Assembly: GCA_010645155.1 (NCBI GenBank)
Contig: CM021315.1
Coordinates: forward strand, 7,857,126-7,921,125
DNA: 64,000 bases
Direction: 5' to 3'
Origin: Tigriopus japonicus
Lineage: Eukaryota > Arthropoda > Copepoda > Harpacticoida > Harpacticidae
The stretch's first letter is position 1. The number at the start of each line of letters is the position of its first letter. A program made the position numbers and the translations under genes. Shown here in pieces: positions 51,694 through 61,979 of this stretch. Below the pieces are notes generated by a model. The model had not been told where the DNA came from. It did no database searches and saw nothing but the letters and a program-made list of their open reading frames with translations.

Positions 51694-51699
51694 TTTATT
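51694..51699 (-). terminator. Poly(A) signal of the first ionotropic-receptor-like gene
   Basis: TTTATT on the + strand is AATAAA on the minus strand, 58 nt past the stop at 51757. It lies 24 nt from the lectin signal, so the 3' ends of the convergent genes nearly touch. Confidence 0.55.
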
Positions 51700-51756
51700 T
51701 TACACCAAAAATGTATGTAGCCATGAAAAGTAGGCCGTAATATTTAAAATATTTAA

Positions 51757-53607
51757 TCAAACAACTCGAGACGTGGCCCAGTGAGCTTCCTTTGCCTTTT
51801 CCTTAGAATTTGATATTCTTTTTAAGTATTCGCCAAGGAAGAAAAGAGCAGAAATGGCGGTGCCCAAAAAGAGAAGCAGAAAAGGAAAGATAAGATTTTC
51901 AAATCCCAATGTGATGCCTGCGTTGACAGATTTATCTTGTGTTGCAATTGGAAATAATTCACTTCGAAGTCGCCTGGCAATGCCACTCTCTTCCAATTTC
52001 AAAATGTGAAAATCAAACAATTCCACAAATTCAGAGTCCTTCTGGAATGCAAAGCCTTGAGGGTCGTCCACCATATCCTCGAGGTTCAAAATGGTCACAG
52101 GCGAGCTTGGTAACCGGTAAGGAAGAGTAGAAGCAAAATAAAGGATCTTTGGATCATTGGAAACCATTGCAATAACATCCTTATCTGACTTTGGAGACAT
52201 GAACGCATCTGGATCGTTTTTGATGAGGGTCTCAAAAATTCTATTCATTGGCGTACCCAACGGTGCATACTTGAACAAATCAGAGTTGGCACTGGCACCA
52301 ATTGTTCTAATTTTGAAATCCTTCCCAATTACATCACCCATGGAATTTAATATGGTGGGAGTTGGCTGAACAGTCATGCCAGAAGTTAAATCTGCTCCGT
52401 AAAATGCCAACAAGCAGTATGATCCGAGACAAAGAGACATGAACGTAATCCTTGTGACCACGTGTCTTCTCTGAAAAATGTAGTCACGCTGTAACATTGT
52501 GGCGCAAGTCAAGGCAAACCCGTTAAGGAAGCCAAAGTCTTCATCACACTCTTCATGTAAGCGATCCACGTTTAGCCATGCGATTGCAAAAAAGATGGCA
52601 CTCCCTAAACCTACAACTAGAGCAATTCCAAACCACACCTCCTTCCTGAAGATGTTGACATAGATCCAGTAGTTAATGTCGTATTGATGGTCGTTTCCTT
52701 TGATAAAGGTCAATTGATCAACTATCAAGGGTGTACTGAAATCAATGACTTTATGTCGATCTTTGGTTATTGAAAGTGATTGCATTCCGATGTCAGCTTC
52801 GTTTCGGTACAACATACCAACAATTCCGTTCCATTCGCCACTTTCGTTGGAGCCCCAAGCTCCCTTTACTTCAATGCGAGGTTCAAAGCTAAAGTTGAGA
52901 CTTTTCTGAAAGATTTGGAACACCTTAACGAAATATCGGGAGACTGAGTCGGTATTTGCTTCCAATGAGGAATTCTTCAACAAGCCATTGGACTTGAAAA
53001 GAGCCACTCTCATGTTCATGGCACTTAAGTCGGTTCGACGTTCCCATTTTGACAAAGATTGATTGCTTTGTAGACCAGATTGTTCCGACCACATTGCAAA
53101 GTGCTTGAAGATCATCGGACCATTGGGTACGGCATACAACTCATTTAAAACCAAGGCAGAATCCACGATTTGGTAAAGATACAAGGAACTATCCAACCTG
53201 ACTGTGCAGGGTAACGACAAAGAATGGTTTGGGATAATCGTGATTGCACTGGACTTACACTGGTCCAAATCACATCCTCGGATTTCTTTGAATTCATCTC
53301 GAATCAAGACGACACCTTGAATATCCTTTGGAATCAGACATAAATTGTCACGAAAGCTGATCCATTGTCGTTGGGATAAAGTAGACATGCAATCCTCGAA
53401 TGAAGCACCATCCAAAATCAATCTGACATGAATGGGTTCCCACATGGCCCATATTTTGTTGATAAAAGGTAAGAAAATGCAGCAGTTGCAGAATGATGGC
53501 AAAAGCACAAAGCTGATTGTTGCAAGACCCGTTGTCATTTTTGCTTCCCCAAAACTGTCATTCTGGGGCCTCCAGACCCAACTGTTTTGTTCAGAACGAC
53601 AGACCAT
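51757..53607 (-). CDS. Ionotropic-receptor-like glutamate receptor 1
   Basis: This is a single-exon frame of 616 aa. A start at Met24 (53538), which places a hydrophobic signal sequence (MTTGLATISFVLLPSFC) at the N-terminus, may be the true one. The N-terminal region is short and divergent. The ligand-binding half S1 has EWNGIVGMLYRNEADIGMQS and SLSITKDRHKVIDFS; Arg284 matches the glutamate-binding Arg of iGluRs, while the adjacent Thr is a Ser. M1 is at about 325-346, the pore/M3 region at about 391-412 (GADLTSGMTVQ), S2 follows, and M4 at about 571-593. The short amino-terminal domain and divergent sites fit arthropod IRs, which are chemosensory or related channels. Confidence 0.9.
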   Translation of the reverse strand: MVCRSEQNSWVWRPQNDSFGEAKMTTGLATISFVLLPSFCNCCIFLPFINKIWAMWEPIHVRLILDGASFEDCMSTLSQRQWISFRDNLCLIPKDIQGVVLIRDEFKEIRGCDLDQCKSSAITIIPNHSLSLPCTVRLDSSLYLYQIVDSALVLNELYAVPNGPMIFKHFAMWSEQSGLQSNQSLSKWERRTDLSAMNMRVALFKSNGLLKNSSLEANTDSVSRYFVKVFQIFQKSLNFSFEPRIEVKGAWGSNESGEWNGIVGMLYRNEADIGMQSLSITKDRHKVIDFSTPLIVDQLTFIKGNDHQYDINYWIYVNIFRKEVWFGIALVVGLGSAIFFAIAWLNVDRLHEECDEDFGFLNGFALTCATMLQRDYIFQRRHVVTRITFMSLCLGSYCLLAFYGADLTSGMTVQPTPTILNSMGDVIGKDFKIRTIGASANSDLFKYAPLGTPMNRIFETLIKNDPDAFMSPKSDKDVIAMVSNDPKILYFASTLPYRLPSSPVTILNLEDMVDDPQGFAFQKDSEFVELFDFHILKLEESGIARRLRSELFPIATQDKSVNAGITLGFENLIFPFLLLFLGTAISALFFLGEYLKRISNSKEKAKEAHWATSRVV

Positions 53608-54109
53608 TCGGTCTTTTTATCATGAGCTTTTGATAAACGACAAACTGTCAGTTTTATGAAAATATGAGTACTGCATTATTGGATCTTGTCTTCAACAAAA
53701 TCCTTTATAATTCCACAATTAGGTGGGTGATTTGGCGCAACAGATCCTTTCAATTATTAAAATACTCACCTTACAAAAAGGATTAACCCAAGTACCTGAA
53801 AATGTAGGTGTATTCAAGGAGCCTATGTTTGTCATTTATGACGAAATTGTTAATTTTTACAAATTTAACAAGTTTGATGACCTTAATTTGAAATGCGAAC
53901 TTCAGTAGCTAGAAAATGATCAAGGCCAATGACATGAAGACTAAAAGCAAACAGTAGAATGAATGTACGCGTGAAAAATCACCCGCAAATATCGATATCC
54001 TTGTTTTGAAAACATATTTTTGCATTGGCAATAAAAAAAGAATGATAGAAGTAAAACAAACTATAAATCAAGAGTTGAATTAAATATATGTTGTATTTGT
54101 TGCTTTGGC
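53608..54109. other. Spacer between the two receptor genes
   Basis: About 500 bp are AT-rich and without a gene. The frame at 53723-53908 (+) has no recognisable feature. Confidence 0.5.
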
Positions 54110-55906
54110 TCAATTTCTTCGGGGAAACATGTTTGTTATAAAAGCCGAGGTAATTTCAACAAGTACCAATATTCCCGCTCCCAGGCACCCAAAGGCCAAG
54201 ATTAAGAAGGGGAATAATAGGTTTTCATACCCAAGAACAACTATTTCTGTCTGACTGTTGGATTTTCTGATTTCACTAGATGATATCCATTTTATTCGAT
54301 TCTTGTAAAACATTCCCGATTCCTTCAGATGGCGGAGGTGAAAATTGAAAACGTCCAAAAACTCAGAATCCTTTTGTAAGCCAAAACCTTGACGATCGTA
54401 GAGCTGATCCACAAGTGATAAAGGTTGAACTTGGAGAAACGGTCGGATCTGGAACTGAATAGCTGTGGTAAAGAAGAGTATTTTGGGGTTTTCCAAAATA
54501 AGAGCCTCGATTTTTTCCGACAGCATGTTCTCCTTAAAAGCTTTGGGATTATTGGCCATTGTGGTGTCATAAAGTGTTTTTAGCGGTGTACCAGCTTTGG
54601 ACAACAGAATTGCATCGCTCATGGCCGAGTTTTCAATAGTTGTAAGTTGGTAATCCGTTCCAATAATATCGCGGAATGAAGCAATAGGCGTGGCTTCTGG
54701 TTGAACAGTCATACTTGAGGTCAAAACCGCGGTGTAATAGGCGAAGAATAAAAATGAGGAAGTGCAAGTGATATAGAAGAGGATTCGTGTGGTCATCTTC
54801 ATCTTCACAAGAGAATAATCTCTCTGGAACAAAATGACAGAGACCAATGCCAAGCCATTTAGAAAGGAAAATGGCTCTGAATCCGGATGAAGTTGTTCCA
54901 ATCGAAGGAGTTGAATCATGAAGAACGTAAACGAGAGGGCGGAGAACAAAACAAGCATGAAAAACCAAGCGCTCTTTCGGAACACTTCCAAGTAGACCCA
55001 AACATTGATGTGGTGCCCGGATGACTTGATAGCAATAACAGTGAGGATGTCCTGGATAATCGTTTGAGTATAATCGATGACAGTGCTCCGCTGTTGGGTA
55101 ATCGATAGAGATGAGATACAGACGTCAGTCTCATTCCTCACTAGCATCCCAACCATGCCATTCCAACGACCATCTGAATCCACCGCTCCCCATTTGCCGT
55201 CGATCGTATTCTCCACGTGGTAACTGAATCCCAAACGATCTTGAAGAGCATTGAAGGTATCAATAAAATGACCTGTAACATTCAAGAAGCCGTCACGGGA
55301 TGCATTGCCATGGATCATCACAAACGGTTCAGATTGGATCACCGTGGTTCTGAGATGGAGGGAAGAAAAGTCCCTACGGCGTTCCCAAATGGAAGGAATG
55401 GGTACGTCCAAACCTTTTTCATCGCTCCAATTTCCAATGTAGTTTGTTCTTGTTGGTCCACTCCTGATGGAATAATGTTCAAAGAGTGACACATTGCCTT
55501 GGTTCTCCGTGTATGAATACAGAGTGCTGTCCAGTCTTGGCCGCAGAAGTTCCAATTTCGAAAATGATCCGGGAATTAGGAACAAAATGTCACATTTCAA
55601 TTTCAGAATTGGCATGATGAAGATTGGATCGAATGTTGTCACAAATAAACCAGAGCCAATGCAAGTCGATGAATTCCAGGGATTCTCCTGGATCACTATG
55701 CCGTGTTCCAAAGGTGGATCTTGAAAGAGTGACAATGGCAGAGAAGATATGTCACCTGCTGGTGGGAAAAATACGATTGTTTTTGGATTCCATAAATCTG
55801 CAATATCCCGGAGAAAGTTTGTTTCACCACTGGCCGCGATAAATTGAACAAAGAGAAGCAGAGTGATCCAATTCAACGAGCCTTTATGGTAATCCGGAAG
55901 TGCCAT
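54110..55906 (-). CDS. Ionotropic-receptor-like glutamate receptor 2
   Basis: This is a single-exon frame of 598 aa. The signal peptide is about 1-27 (LNWITLLLFVQFIAASG). S1 has GRWNGMVGMLVRNETDV and SLSITQQRSTVIDYT, with Arg273 at the ligand-binding position. M1 is about 313-333, M3 about 376-400 (YYTAVLTSSMTVQPE), S2 includes GFGLQKDSEFLDVFNFHL, and M4 is near the end (YENLLFPFLILAFGCLGAGI). It aligns along its whole length with receptor 1 but is strongly diverged, so the tandem pair is an old duplication. Same strand as receptor 1, about 500 bp upstream of it. Confidence 0.92.
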   Translation of the reverse strand: MALPDYHKGSLNWITLLLFVQFIAASGETNFLRDIADLWNPKTIVFFPPAGDISSLPLSLFQDPPLEHGIVIQENPWNSSTCIGSGLFVTTFDPIFIMPILKLKCDILFLIPGSFSKLELLRPRLDSTLYSYTENQGNVSLFEHYSIRSGPTRTNYIGNWSDEKGLDVPIPSIWERRRDFSSLHLRTTVIQSEPFVMIHGNASRDGFLNVTGHFIDTFNALQDRLGFSYHVENTIDGKWGAVDSDGRWNGMVGMLVRNETDVCISSLSITQQRSTVIDYTQTIIQDILTVIAIKSSGHHINVWVYLEVFRKSAWFFMLVLFSALSFTFFMIQLLRLEQLHPDSEPFSFLNGLALVSVILFQRDYSLVKMKMTTRILFYITCTSSFLFFAYYTAVLTSSMTVQPEATPIASFRDIIGTDYQLTTIENSAMSDAILLSKAGTPLKTLYDTTMANNPKAFKENMLSEKIEALILENPKILFFTTAIQFQIRPFLQVQPLSLVDQLYDRQGFGLQKDSEFLDVFNFHLRHLKESGMFYKNRIKWISSSEIRKSNSQTEIVVLGYENLLFPFLILAFGCLGAGILVLVEITSAFITNMFPRRN

Positions 55907-57686
55907 GTTGAAGACCGATTCCGTTACTGGACTGAAACTCCAAACATAAAGTCACTGGCTTTTGGGTTACAAACTTGCGAATACCATCAACCATTAAAAC
56001 TAATTGCTTCAAGCTAAAACCATATCCCCGATCTTGCCTGGTTCCGGGGATGTGATGGATTATGCATAATGCAATTCATTCAGAGCTAATCCATTGTAGT
56101 ATGATACAGAATCAGCAAATCGTCGTAAACTAAACGAGCATAGAAGGAAATCTAGGCGCTTTAAAGGTGCAAGGCTCATCCTAGCCTGTGATTAAATATG
56201 TAGGTGCCGATAAAAAGAGAGGTAATTCATCAATGATTCATTTGTATGAATGTAAACCTACAATTGTCATCCATGCTTCATGGAAAAAGTTTCATTACAA
56301 TGCTACTCTTTCACGAACTACAGAATTTGTAATAACCATTAGGTGTCGATTTGGTGCAATGCAATGAACGTACGTTTTGGGGGCAAAATAAACGATTGGA
56401 TTTTAGGCCTATATTAATTAAGTCAATTTTTATCAAAATTTTGTCAATAGTTCATTCAAATTCTTCTCTTTAAAACGTTTGGGAATGGGAGTGACTCATG
56501 GAACAGGAGGTTTTTCGTTTGATTTCAATTTTATCAGGCTTTGCGCAAAACAAAAAATTGCAAAGAGCGCTTTTTTTGGTAAATGATAGCGTACAAGAAT
56601 GTCTAAAGATCAATGAACCGTGTCAAGAAGTTTGAAGAAGCTCCAAAGCTACATCCAAATTCTAACGGACAAAATTCCATTCTTCCAAAATTCACCACAA
56701 TTGTTAATATTTGCTTGTCATTTGGACAGTGATGACGAAAACGGCCAGTTTTATTTAGCGTTTTTCTCTGAAGTCATCGCTGTTTTTTGTTAGGACCTTT
56801 GCAAGTTTTTTTATCAGAGTTTCAGTATTAAATTCGTTAGGATTTGAAAGTAGAAATAAGCAGATAAGCAAAAACTAGACTAAGCTTATGACTAAGCTAA
56901 ATGATCATGCATCAAATTGGAAAGAAGAAGGAACACTCAACGTCTAAAATGGAAATGTTCAAGTAAATGAGACAAAACATATTCTTGCACTACAAAGAAA
57001 ATATAAATGACATAAAGAAACGCCAGCGGTTTTAAATGCTCCATGAATGGCAGCTCTCTTGCATAACATTCAGTCTGATTGATCATCATTCAAGTCATCA
57101 CCATCATCAATAACGGAAATTTCACGACTTCATGACCCGCGGCTAGAAGAAAGAAGAATGTTTCATCGCGTTTGTTTCGGTTTGCCCCCATACCGAGTTC
57201 ACTCCTTCAAGCCCTTGAATCGAAAATGCTGACTCGTTTTGTGTGAAACATTTCGATGTTGCCAACATCTCTTGACAATGTCTCAAGTACTTGATAAGAG
57301 GATTAGCGCTTCCTCGCTGTCCTGGTGGTCGCATATGGATTGTTTGTCTTGGCCCATGATGAGGTCTAAAGTTTCAAGTCATCTTCTGCGGTCAGAGTGA
57401 ACATAACCAACGATTTTCCACATTGAAGCTGCTCTAATTACCCTCGCAACCCAAGCTCTATGACGGATGAATATCCGGCCGACGGTTAAACTTCACCATC
57501 TTCCCATCCCGTCTCCTTCTACACCCGTCACGCTGCAGGAAAATAGAAGTTCAAGCTTCAATTTTCAAAGAAAACGGGCCAATCAACAGCGAGAGCATAC
57601 GCACAGAGTACATGCTACAGTCAGTTTGAGCTCAGAGGATCAACGGAACAGATTAGTAGAAGAGAAACTCGGATACCCACATCTCA
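55907..57686. other. Divergent intergenic region
   Basis: About 1.8 kb lie between the start codons of receptor 2 (-) and the SUN-domain gene (+). No gene, tandem array or terminal repeat is seen. Promoters of both genes should be here, but none could be placed. Confidence 0.5.
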
Positions 57687-60600
57687 ATGGCGTCCTCCAG
57701 TCACGGGGGTAGAAGACCTCGGGGTGAGAGCCCTTTTGTGTTGCGCTCCCAGTGTCAAGGCAAGAACTGTCTTGAGCCAGCCACACCCTCTCACACCCAC
57801 AGGCACTCCAGACGAAGTTCTAGACTGGGAAATACCGCTCCAGTGGAAGCCAATGGATTGGTGCCCAATGGGGCTCACCATCCTCCCGGATCGCCCAGAT
57901 TGGATGCGTTTGACGGGCAGGATTGGGTTCGATCTCCCCGAACGGGTTATACCTATGCCGAATCTCAAACTTACCGTGATTTGTATGCCAAAGAAGAGGT
58001 TCCTATGCCGCATATGGCGAGATTACCTCTTTGGCAGAATGGTGAAAGACCGAGTAGGGCAGATGTCCATTTGGAACTGGTTGAGACCTGTGAAAGCTCG
58101 TTGACAAGGGGAATTCGGACGGTTGTTTATGCCATACCGGCTTGGTGCTCTCTTTTAGATACTTATCTTTTGACTCGGAAATCTCCCGGACAAGTCAAGG
58201 ATGAGGTTGATGACGATGATGAAGAAGAACTGGTGATTGTTAGACAAAGAAGAGTTATAAATGTTATCAACAACTTTTGGAGACAGGTCAAGAAGAGTCC
58301 GAAAGCAGTGTTTCAGTCCTCGCCCGTTCAAAAAGTGATATCCAAGGTACCTGGTGGAACCCAAAGGGATGATTCCCCTTGGTTTCTTTTATGGCTTTTA
58401 CCTCTTCTGATGCTCTTTCTTGTACTTGTGTTTCCGTCAGACACAATTAGTTATCCCGTGGCATTATTGGGCAATGGAATTAGTGGTGTGATAGAATGGA
58501 CACGCAGTGCTTTTTCTCATGCCGGATTGATCTCAGTTGACCTTTTCAATGGTCTCGTTCATTTCTCTTCTACCGCCTTTGACTTTGTCATATATTTGGT
58601 CCGTAGCTTTCTAAATATGTCTTCCAATATCTTGTCAGCAATCCCCAAGCAACTTCTCAGTTTGGGAGAAACATGGATAACCACGCCTTTGGCAGTGATA
58701 TTGAATGGAATAACCCATGGAGTGGCTTCGTTGGCCTCTTTTCAATGGATTCCCTCCACAGGCTTCATGAAACACATCACATATTTTGCATCAAATAGCT
58801 TCGACTTTGTGTGTTCGATTTTAAGACTGCCTTTGGATGGACTATTGCTGGTTCTTGATCTGGGAATCGATTGGGCAAGTTGGATTGTGAATTCCTGTTA
58901 TCAGTTTATTATGGATTGGGTTGAGATGTTGGCCAATGTCTTCCGCGCGATCTTCTCCTTGGTGCTCGATGTGTTCACTTTGGTGATATCCATTCCGTCC
59001 TACATTTTCACCGGCATCATTTGGGCAATCCGACTTCCATTTACATTGGCTTCGAGTGCGGTGAATTCCATGGTGAACAGTGATTTTGTTGAAAATGTCC
59101 AAATAGTGATATCAGGTGTGCCAACCCAAGTTGCTTCTGTTTCCATGACATGCATGACCATGGCTGGATCAATTCTGGACACTTTCTTGACCTTTCCGAA
59201 GTTTTTGGCTCAATCAGTAATTGACATGACAGTGGATGTTTCATCCGGATTGTGGAACGGACTGCTTTCGGTCGCTTCTATGTTTTGGTCCATTCCACTT
59301 TTACTATTCTCATGGTTGAAGGTTTTGGCCCAACTTCCAATTTTAGCAGGAGGATTAATGAATGACCTCGTGCTTGATTTATTAACAAGCATGAAAGAAT
59401 TCACTGTCTATTCTTTTCAAGCAAGTAGTTCTGCACTTGAACAAGTCAACGATTTTCTTGTCGATACTGGATCATCTGTTGGAGAATCGGCTCAATATCT
59501 AACAACGACTTTATTCTCAACGATTACCTCCATGCCATCATTTGTGCTCCCATGGGCATGTTTGATCATCGAAGCTCCAGTTCTGGTCGTCCGATACCTA
59601 TTGTCGTCTCTGGGAGATAATATCATCTTGGATGCCAGTGGACGTTCCCTTACATGGATGTGGGATATGCTGAAGAACTTTGGAGGTTTACCATTGACTT
59701 TGGGACAAAATGTGGTGCAAATAGTGTCATCAGCTGGAAATTCAACCTTGGCGTTCATGGCAAATATTATGGATTTGCCTTGGGCAAGTTTGATCATTGA
59801 AGCTCCAGTGCTTATGATTCAAGGTTTCCTTTTGTACCTCACGGACAACGTCATCATTGATGCTTTTCGTGCCTTTTTTGATTGGTCTTTAGAAACTGCG
59901 ATAACTGTGATTGAATATCCGATAAACCTCGGGTCATGGACTATCAATTCAGTGGCATCAAGTTGTGGGTACCTATGGGATGCATCCATTAACATCGGAT
60001 CCTTTTTCGCTTCTTTACCAAGATTGATACTTCCGTGGATAAGTTCAGTGGTTGAAACTCCAATCTCATTCGCTCAGAGTCTCATTGATTCTGGGATCAT
60101 CATTATTGGCTCACTATTGTCTGTACCCTTGTCAATGGCTGATTTGTCAATCCAAGGAATCTCTTGGGTTGGAACGACAGTGGAAAGTGGAGTTACTTCG
60201 TTTTCCCATGGAATACTTTCAGCTGTCCAAGATGCAACGACAACATTTGGATCTGTTGGAATAGCTTTATGGAACCTGCCATTTGTGGCATTTCAGTCCA
60301 TTTGGGACATGACGGATAAACTACTTGAAACAAGTTTTGGCTTCTGGTCTTTGATTGACCATTGTCAAGCGATTTCCAAGTCTTTTCTCATTGGATGTGT
60401 CGACGGGATGTCCTCTTTGAGTCAATCAACCTTCAACTTTTTGATGCAGCCATTTGAAATATTGACTTGGCCGTTCGTGAAATCGTTTGATCTAATTGGA
60501 TCACTTGGAAGACAACTTGGCGAACTGACAACATCCTTAAGTGAAGTGCCTGAAAAAATAACTGAAACGGGTGGAATGGCTCTTTCCTCGTTAGTTGTTG

Positions 60601-61877
60601 CTCTTGTAGGCATCTGGAATTGGTTTTTCCATGGACCAATTGAGGATCTGGATAAGACCAAGAAAGCCAGCGTCATAGATGCCAAGATCCAACGACTGAT
60701 CAATTTGGACATGCTGGAGACCAAAGTGAATGATATGTTGAAAAAAGGCTTCTCTGATTGGGAAGCCAAATTTCAAAATGACTTGGAGATCACTCCAACT
60801 TTCTTGGGGATCAAATCCCTGAGCGAGAAATCTTTTGTTATGAACTATCCTCAATTTGAACTGGAGAAGCCAAATTTGTCTCTGATTCTCAGAGATTTGA
60901 ATCTGGAACCGATCGTGGACGATGAAAAACATACCAAAGAAGACTACTACCTTACAAAAGATCAACTCTTAACCAAACTAAACGCTTTAAAGGAACTCTT
61001 TATGACGTTGAATGATCAAACTCTGAACTGTTGCGACAAATCTGCTTTGCCTTCATGGATCTCAGATGCTGGCATGAAGAGTTTAGAGTCCAATCTCGAA
61101 GCTCTAGGATTACACAACCTCAACTTCGCAACCAAACAAGACTTAGCAATGACAATCAAAGAGCAAATGGTGAATATTCCTAATGATTTCGATAATCAGT
61201 TCCGGGAGGAGCTCAAAAAGGCCATCCAATCCCAAATTGCTGAAAAACTCATGGCCTTGATCAAAATCAAAATGGACGAAATGAACCAAATCCACGACAG
61301 TGATGCCTCCAAAGTGATAGCGGCTGCTATTGCCAAATACGATGCTGACAAAACCGGACTTTTTGATTTCGCCTCCGAAACCGCCGGAGCCAGTGTGGTG
61401 AGCATCAGATGCTCTGAAACCTACACAAGTCGAGCTCGTCGTTTAAGTGTCTTGGGAATCCCCATCTGGACCTTTAATTGGGGGCCTCGGGTAGCCATTC
61501 AAAATGGGCTGATTCCCGGACAATGTTGGGCATTCAAAGGATCTCAGGGATATCTAGTCATTCAGTTGTCCCACCCAATGAAGCCGCAAAAGTTCTCCAT
61601 GGAACATATATCTCGGAATTCCACGCCTAATGGACAAGTAGACTCGGCTCCCAAGGACTTTCAAGTCCTTGGCCTTCGAGAACTCCATAATCCGGACCCA
61701 ATTCAATTGGGCAATTTCACTTACGCCATTAATGGCACGACTAATCAATTCTTTGAAGCTAGTTTCAACTTGGAACAAGAGATGCGACTGAGATTTGTGG
61801 AGCTCCGAATTCTGTCCAACCATGGGAATATGAACTACACGTGCCTTTATCGATTCAGAGTCCATGGACAAAACTGA
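57687..61877 (+). CDS. Giant SUN-domain protein with hydrophobic repeat region
   Basis: This is a single-exon frame of 1,396 aa. An N-terminal, Ser/Arg/Pro-rich part (about 1-230) would face the nucleoplasm. A strong membrane helix follows (about 232-252, WFLLWLLPLLMLFLVLVF). Residues about 253-975 are a run of Trp/Phe/Ile/Leu-rich amphipathic or membrane-like segments with few charges, including repeats of LPWASLIIEAPVL. A charged, helical stretch (about 985-1230) precedes the C-terminal SUN domain (about 1235-1396: SRLSVLGIP-like loop, WAFKGSQGYLVIQLS, YTCLYRFRVHG). SUN proteins sit in the inner nuclear membrane and bind KASH proteins to form LINC bridges. The normal luminal coiled coil is largely replaced by the hydrophobic region, which is very unusual. 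The DNA is in one intact frame, so it is not an assembly of pseudogene pieces. Confidence 0.9.
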   Translation: MASSSHGGRRPRGESPFVLRSQCQGKNCLEPATPSHTHRHSRRSSRLGNTAPVEANGLVPNGAHHPPGSPRLDAFDGQDWVRSPRTGYTYAESQTYRDLYAKEEVPMPHMARLPLWQNGERPSRADVHLELVETCESSLTRGIRTVVYAIPAWCSLLDTYLLTRKSPGQVKDEVDDDDEEELVIVRQRRVINVINNFWRQVKKSPKAVFQSSPVQKVISKVPGGTQRDDSPWFLLWLLPLLMLFLVLVFPSDTISYPVALLGNGISGVIEWTRSAFSHAGLISVDLFNGLVHFSSTAFDFVIYLVRSFLNMSSNILSAIPKQLLSLGETWITTPLAVILNGITHGVASLASFQWIPSTGFMKHITYFASNSFDFVCSILRLPLDGLLLVLDLGIDWASWIVNSCYQFIMDWVEMLANVFRAIFSLVLDVFTLVISIPSYIFTGIIWAIRLPFTLASSAVNSMVNSDFVENVQIVISGVPTQVASVSMTCMTMAGSILDTFLTFPKFLAQSVIDMTVDVSSGLWNGLLSVASMFWSIPLLLFSWLKVLAQLPILAGGLMNDLVLDLLTSMKEFTVYSFQASSSALEQVNDFLVDTGSSVGESAQYLTTTLFSTITSMPSFVLPWACLIIEAPVLVVRYLLSSLGDNIILDASGRSLTWMWDMLKNFGGLPLTLGQNVVQIVSSAGNSTLAFMANIMDLPWASLIIEAPVLMIQGFLLYLTDNVIIDAFRAFFDWSLETAITVIEYPINLGSWTINSVASSCGYLWDASINIGSFFASLPRLILPWISSVVETPISFAQSLIDSGIIIIGSLLSVPLSMADLSIQGISWVGTTVESGVTSFSHGILSAVQDATTTFGSVGIALWNLPFVAFQSIWDMTDKLLETSFGFWSLIDHCQAISKSFLIGCVDGMSSLSQSTFNFLMQPFEILTWPFVKSFDLIGSLGRQLGELTTSLSEVPEKITETGGMALSSLVVALVGIWNWFFHGPIEDLDKTKKASVIDAKIQRLINLDMLETKVNDMLKKGFSDWEAKFQNDLEITPTFLGIKSLSEKSFVMNYPQFELEKPNLSLILRDLNLEPIVDDEKHTKEDYYLTKDQLLTKLNALKELFMTLNDQTLNCCDKSALPSWISDAGMKSLESNLEALGLHNLNFATKQDLAMTIKEQMVNIPNDFDNQFREELKKAIQSQIAEKLMALIKIKMDEMNQIHDSDASKVIAAAIAKYDADKTGLFDFASETAGASVVSIRCSETYTSRARRLSVLGIPIWTFNWGPRVAIQNGLIPGQCWAFKGSQGYLVIQLSHPMKPQKFSMEHISRNSTPNGQVDSAPKDFQVLGLRELHNPDPIQLGNFTYAINGTTNQFFEASFNLEQEMRLRFVELRILSNHGNMNYTCLYRFRVHGQN

Positions 61878-61936
61878 TGCCTTTTTTTCGTTAAAAATTC
61901 AAGATTTTTCGATGATGTCTTTACGCAAGCTATATG

Positions 61937-61945
61937 TTTATTAAA
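61937..61945. terminator. Overlapping convergent poly(A) signals
   Basis: TTTATTAAA holds AATAAA on the minus strand (61937-61942; for the SRBD1 gene, 38 nt past its stop) and ATTAAA on the + strand (61940-61945; for the SUN gene, 63 nt past its stop). Confidence 0.5.
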
Positions 61946-61979
61946 AGAATAGATTTATGGGATTTATGAGATAATATCA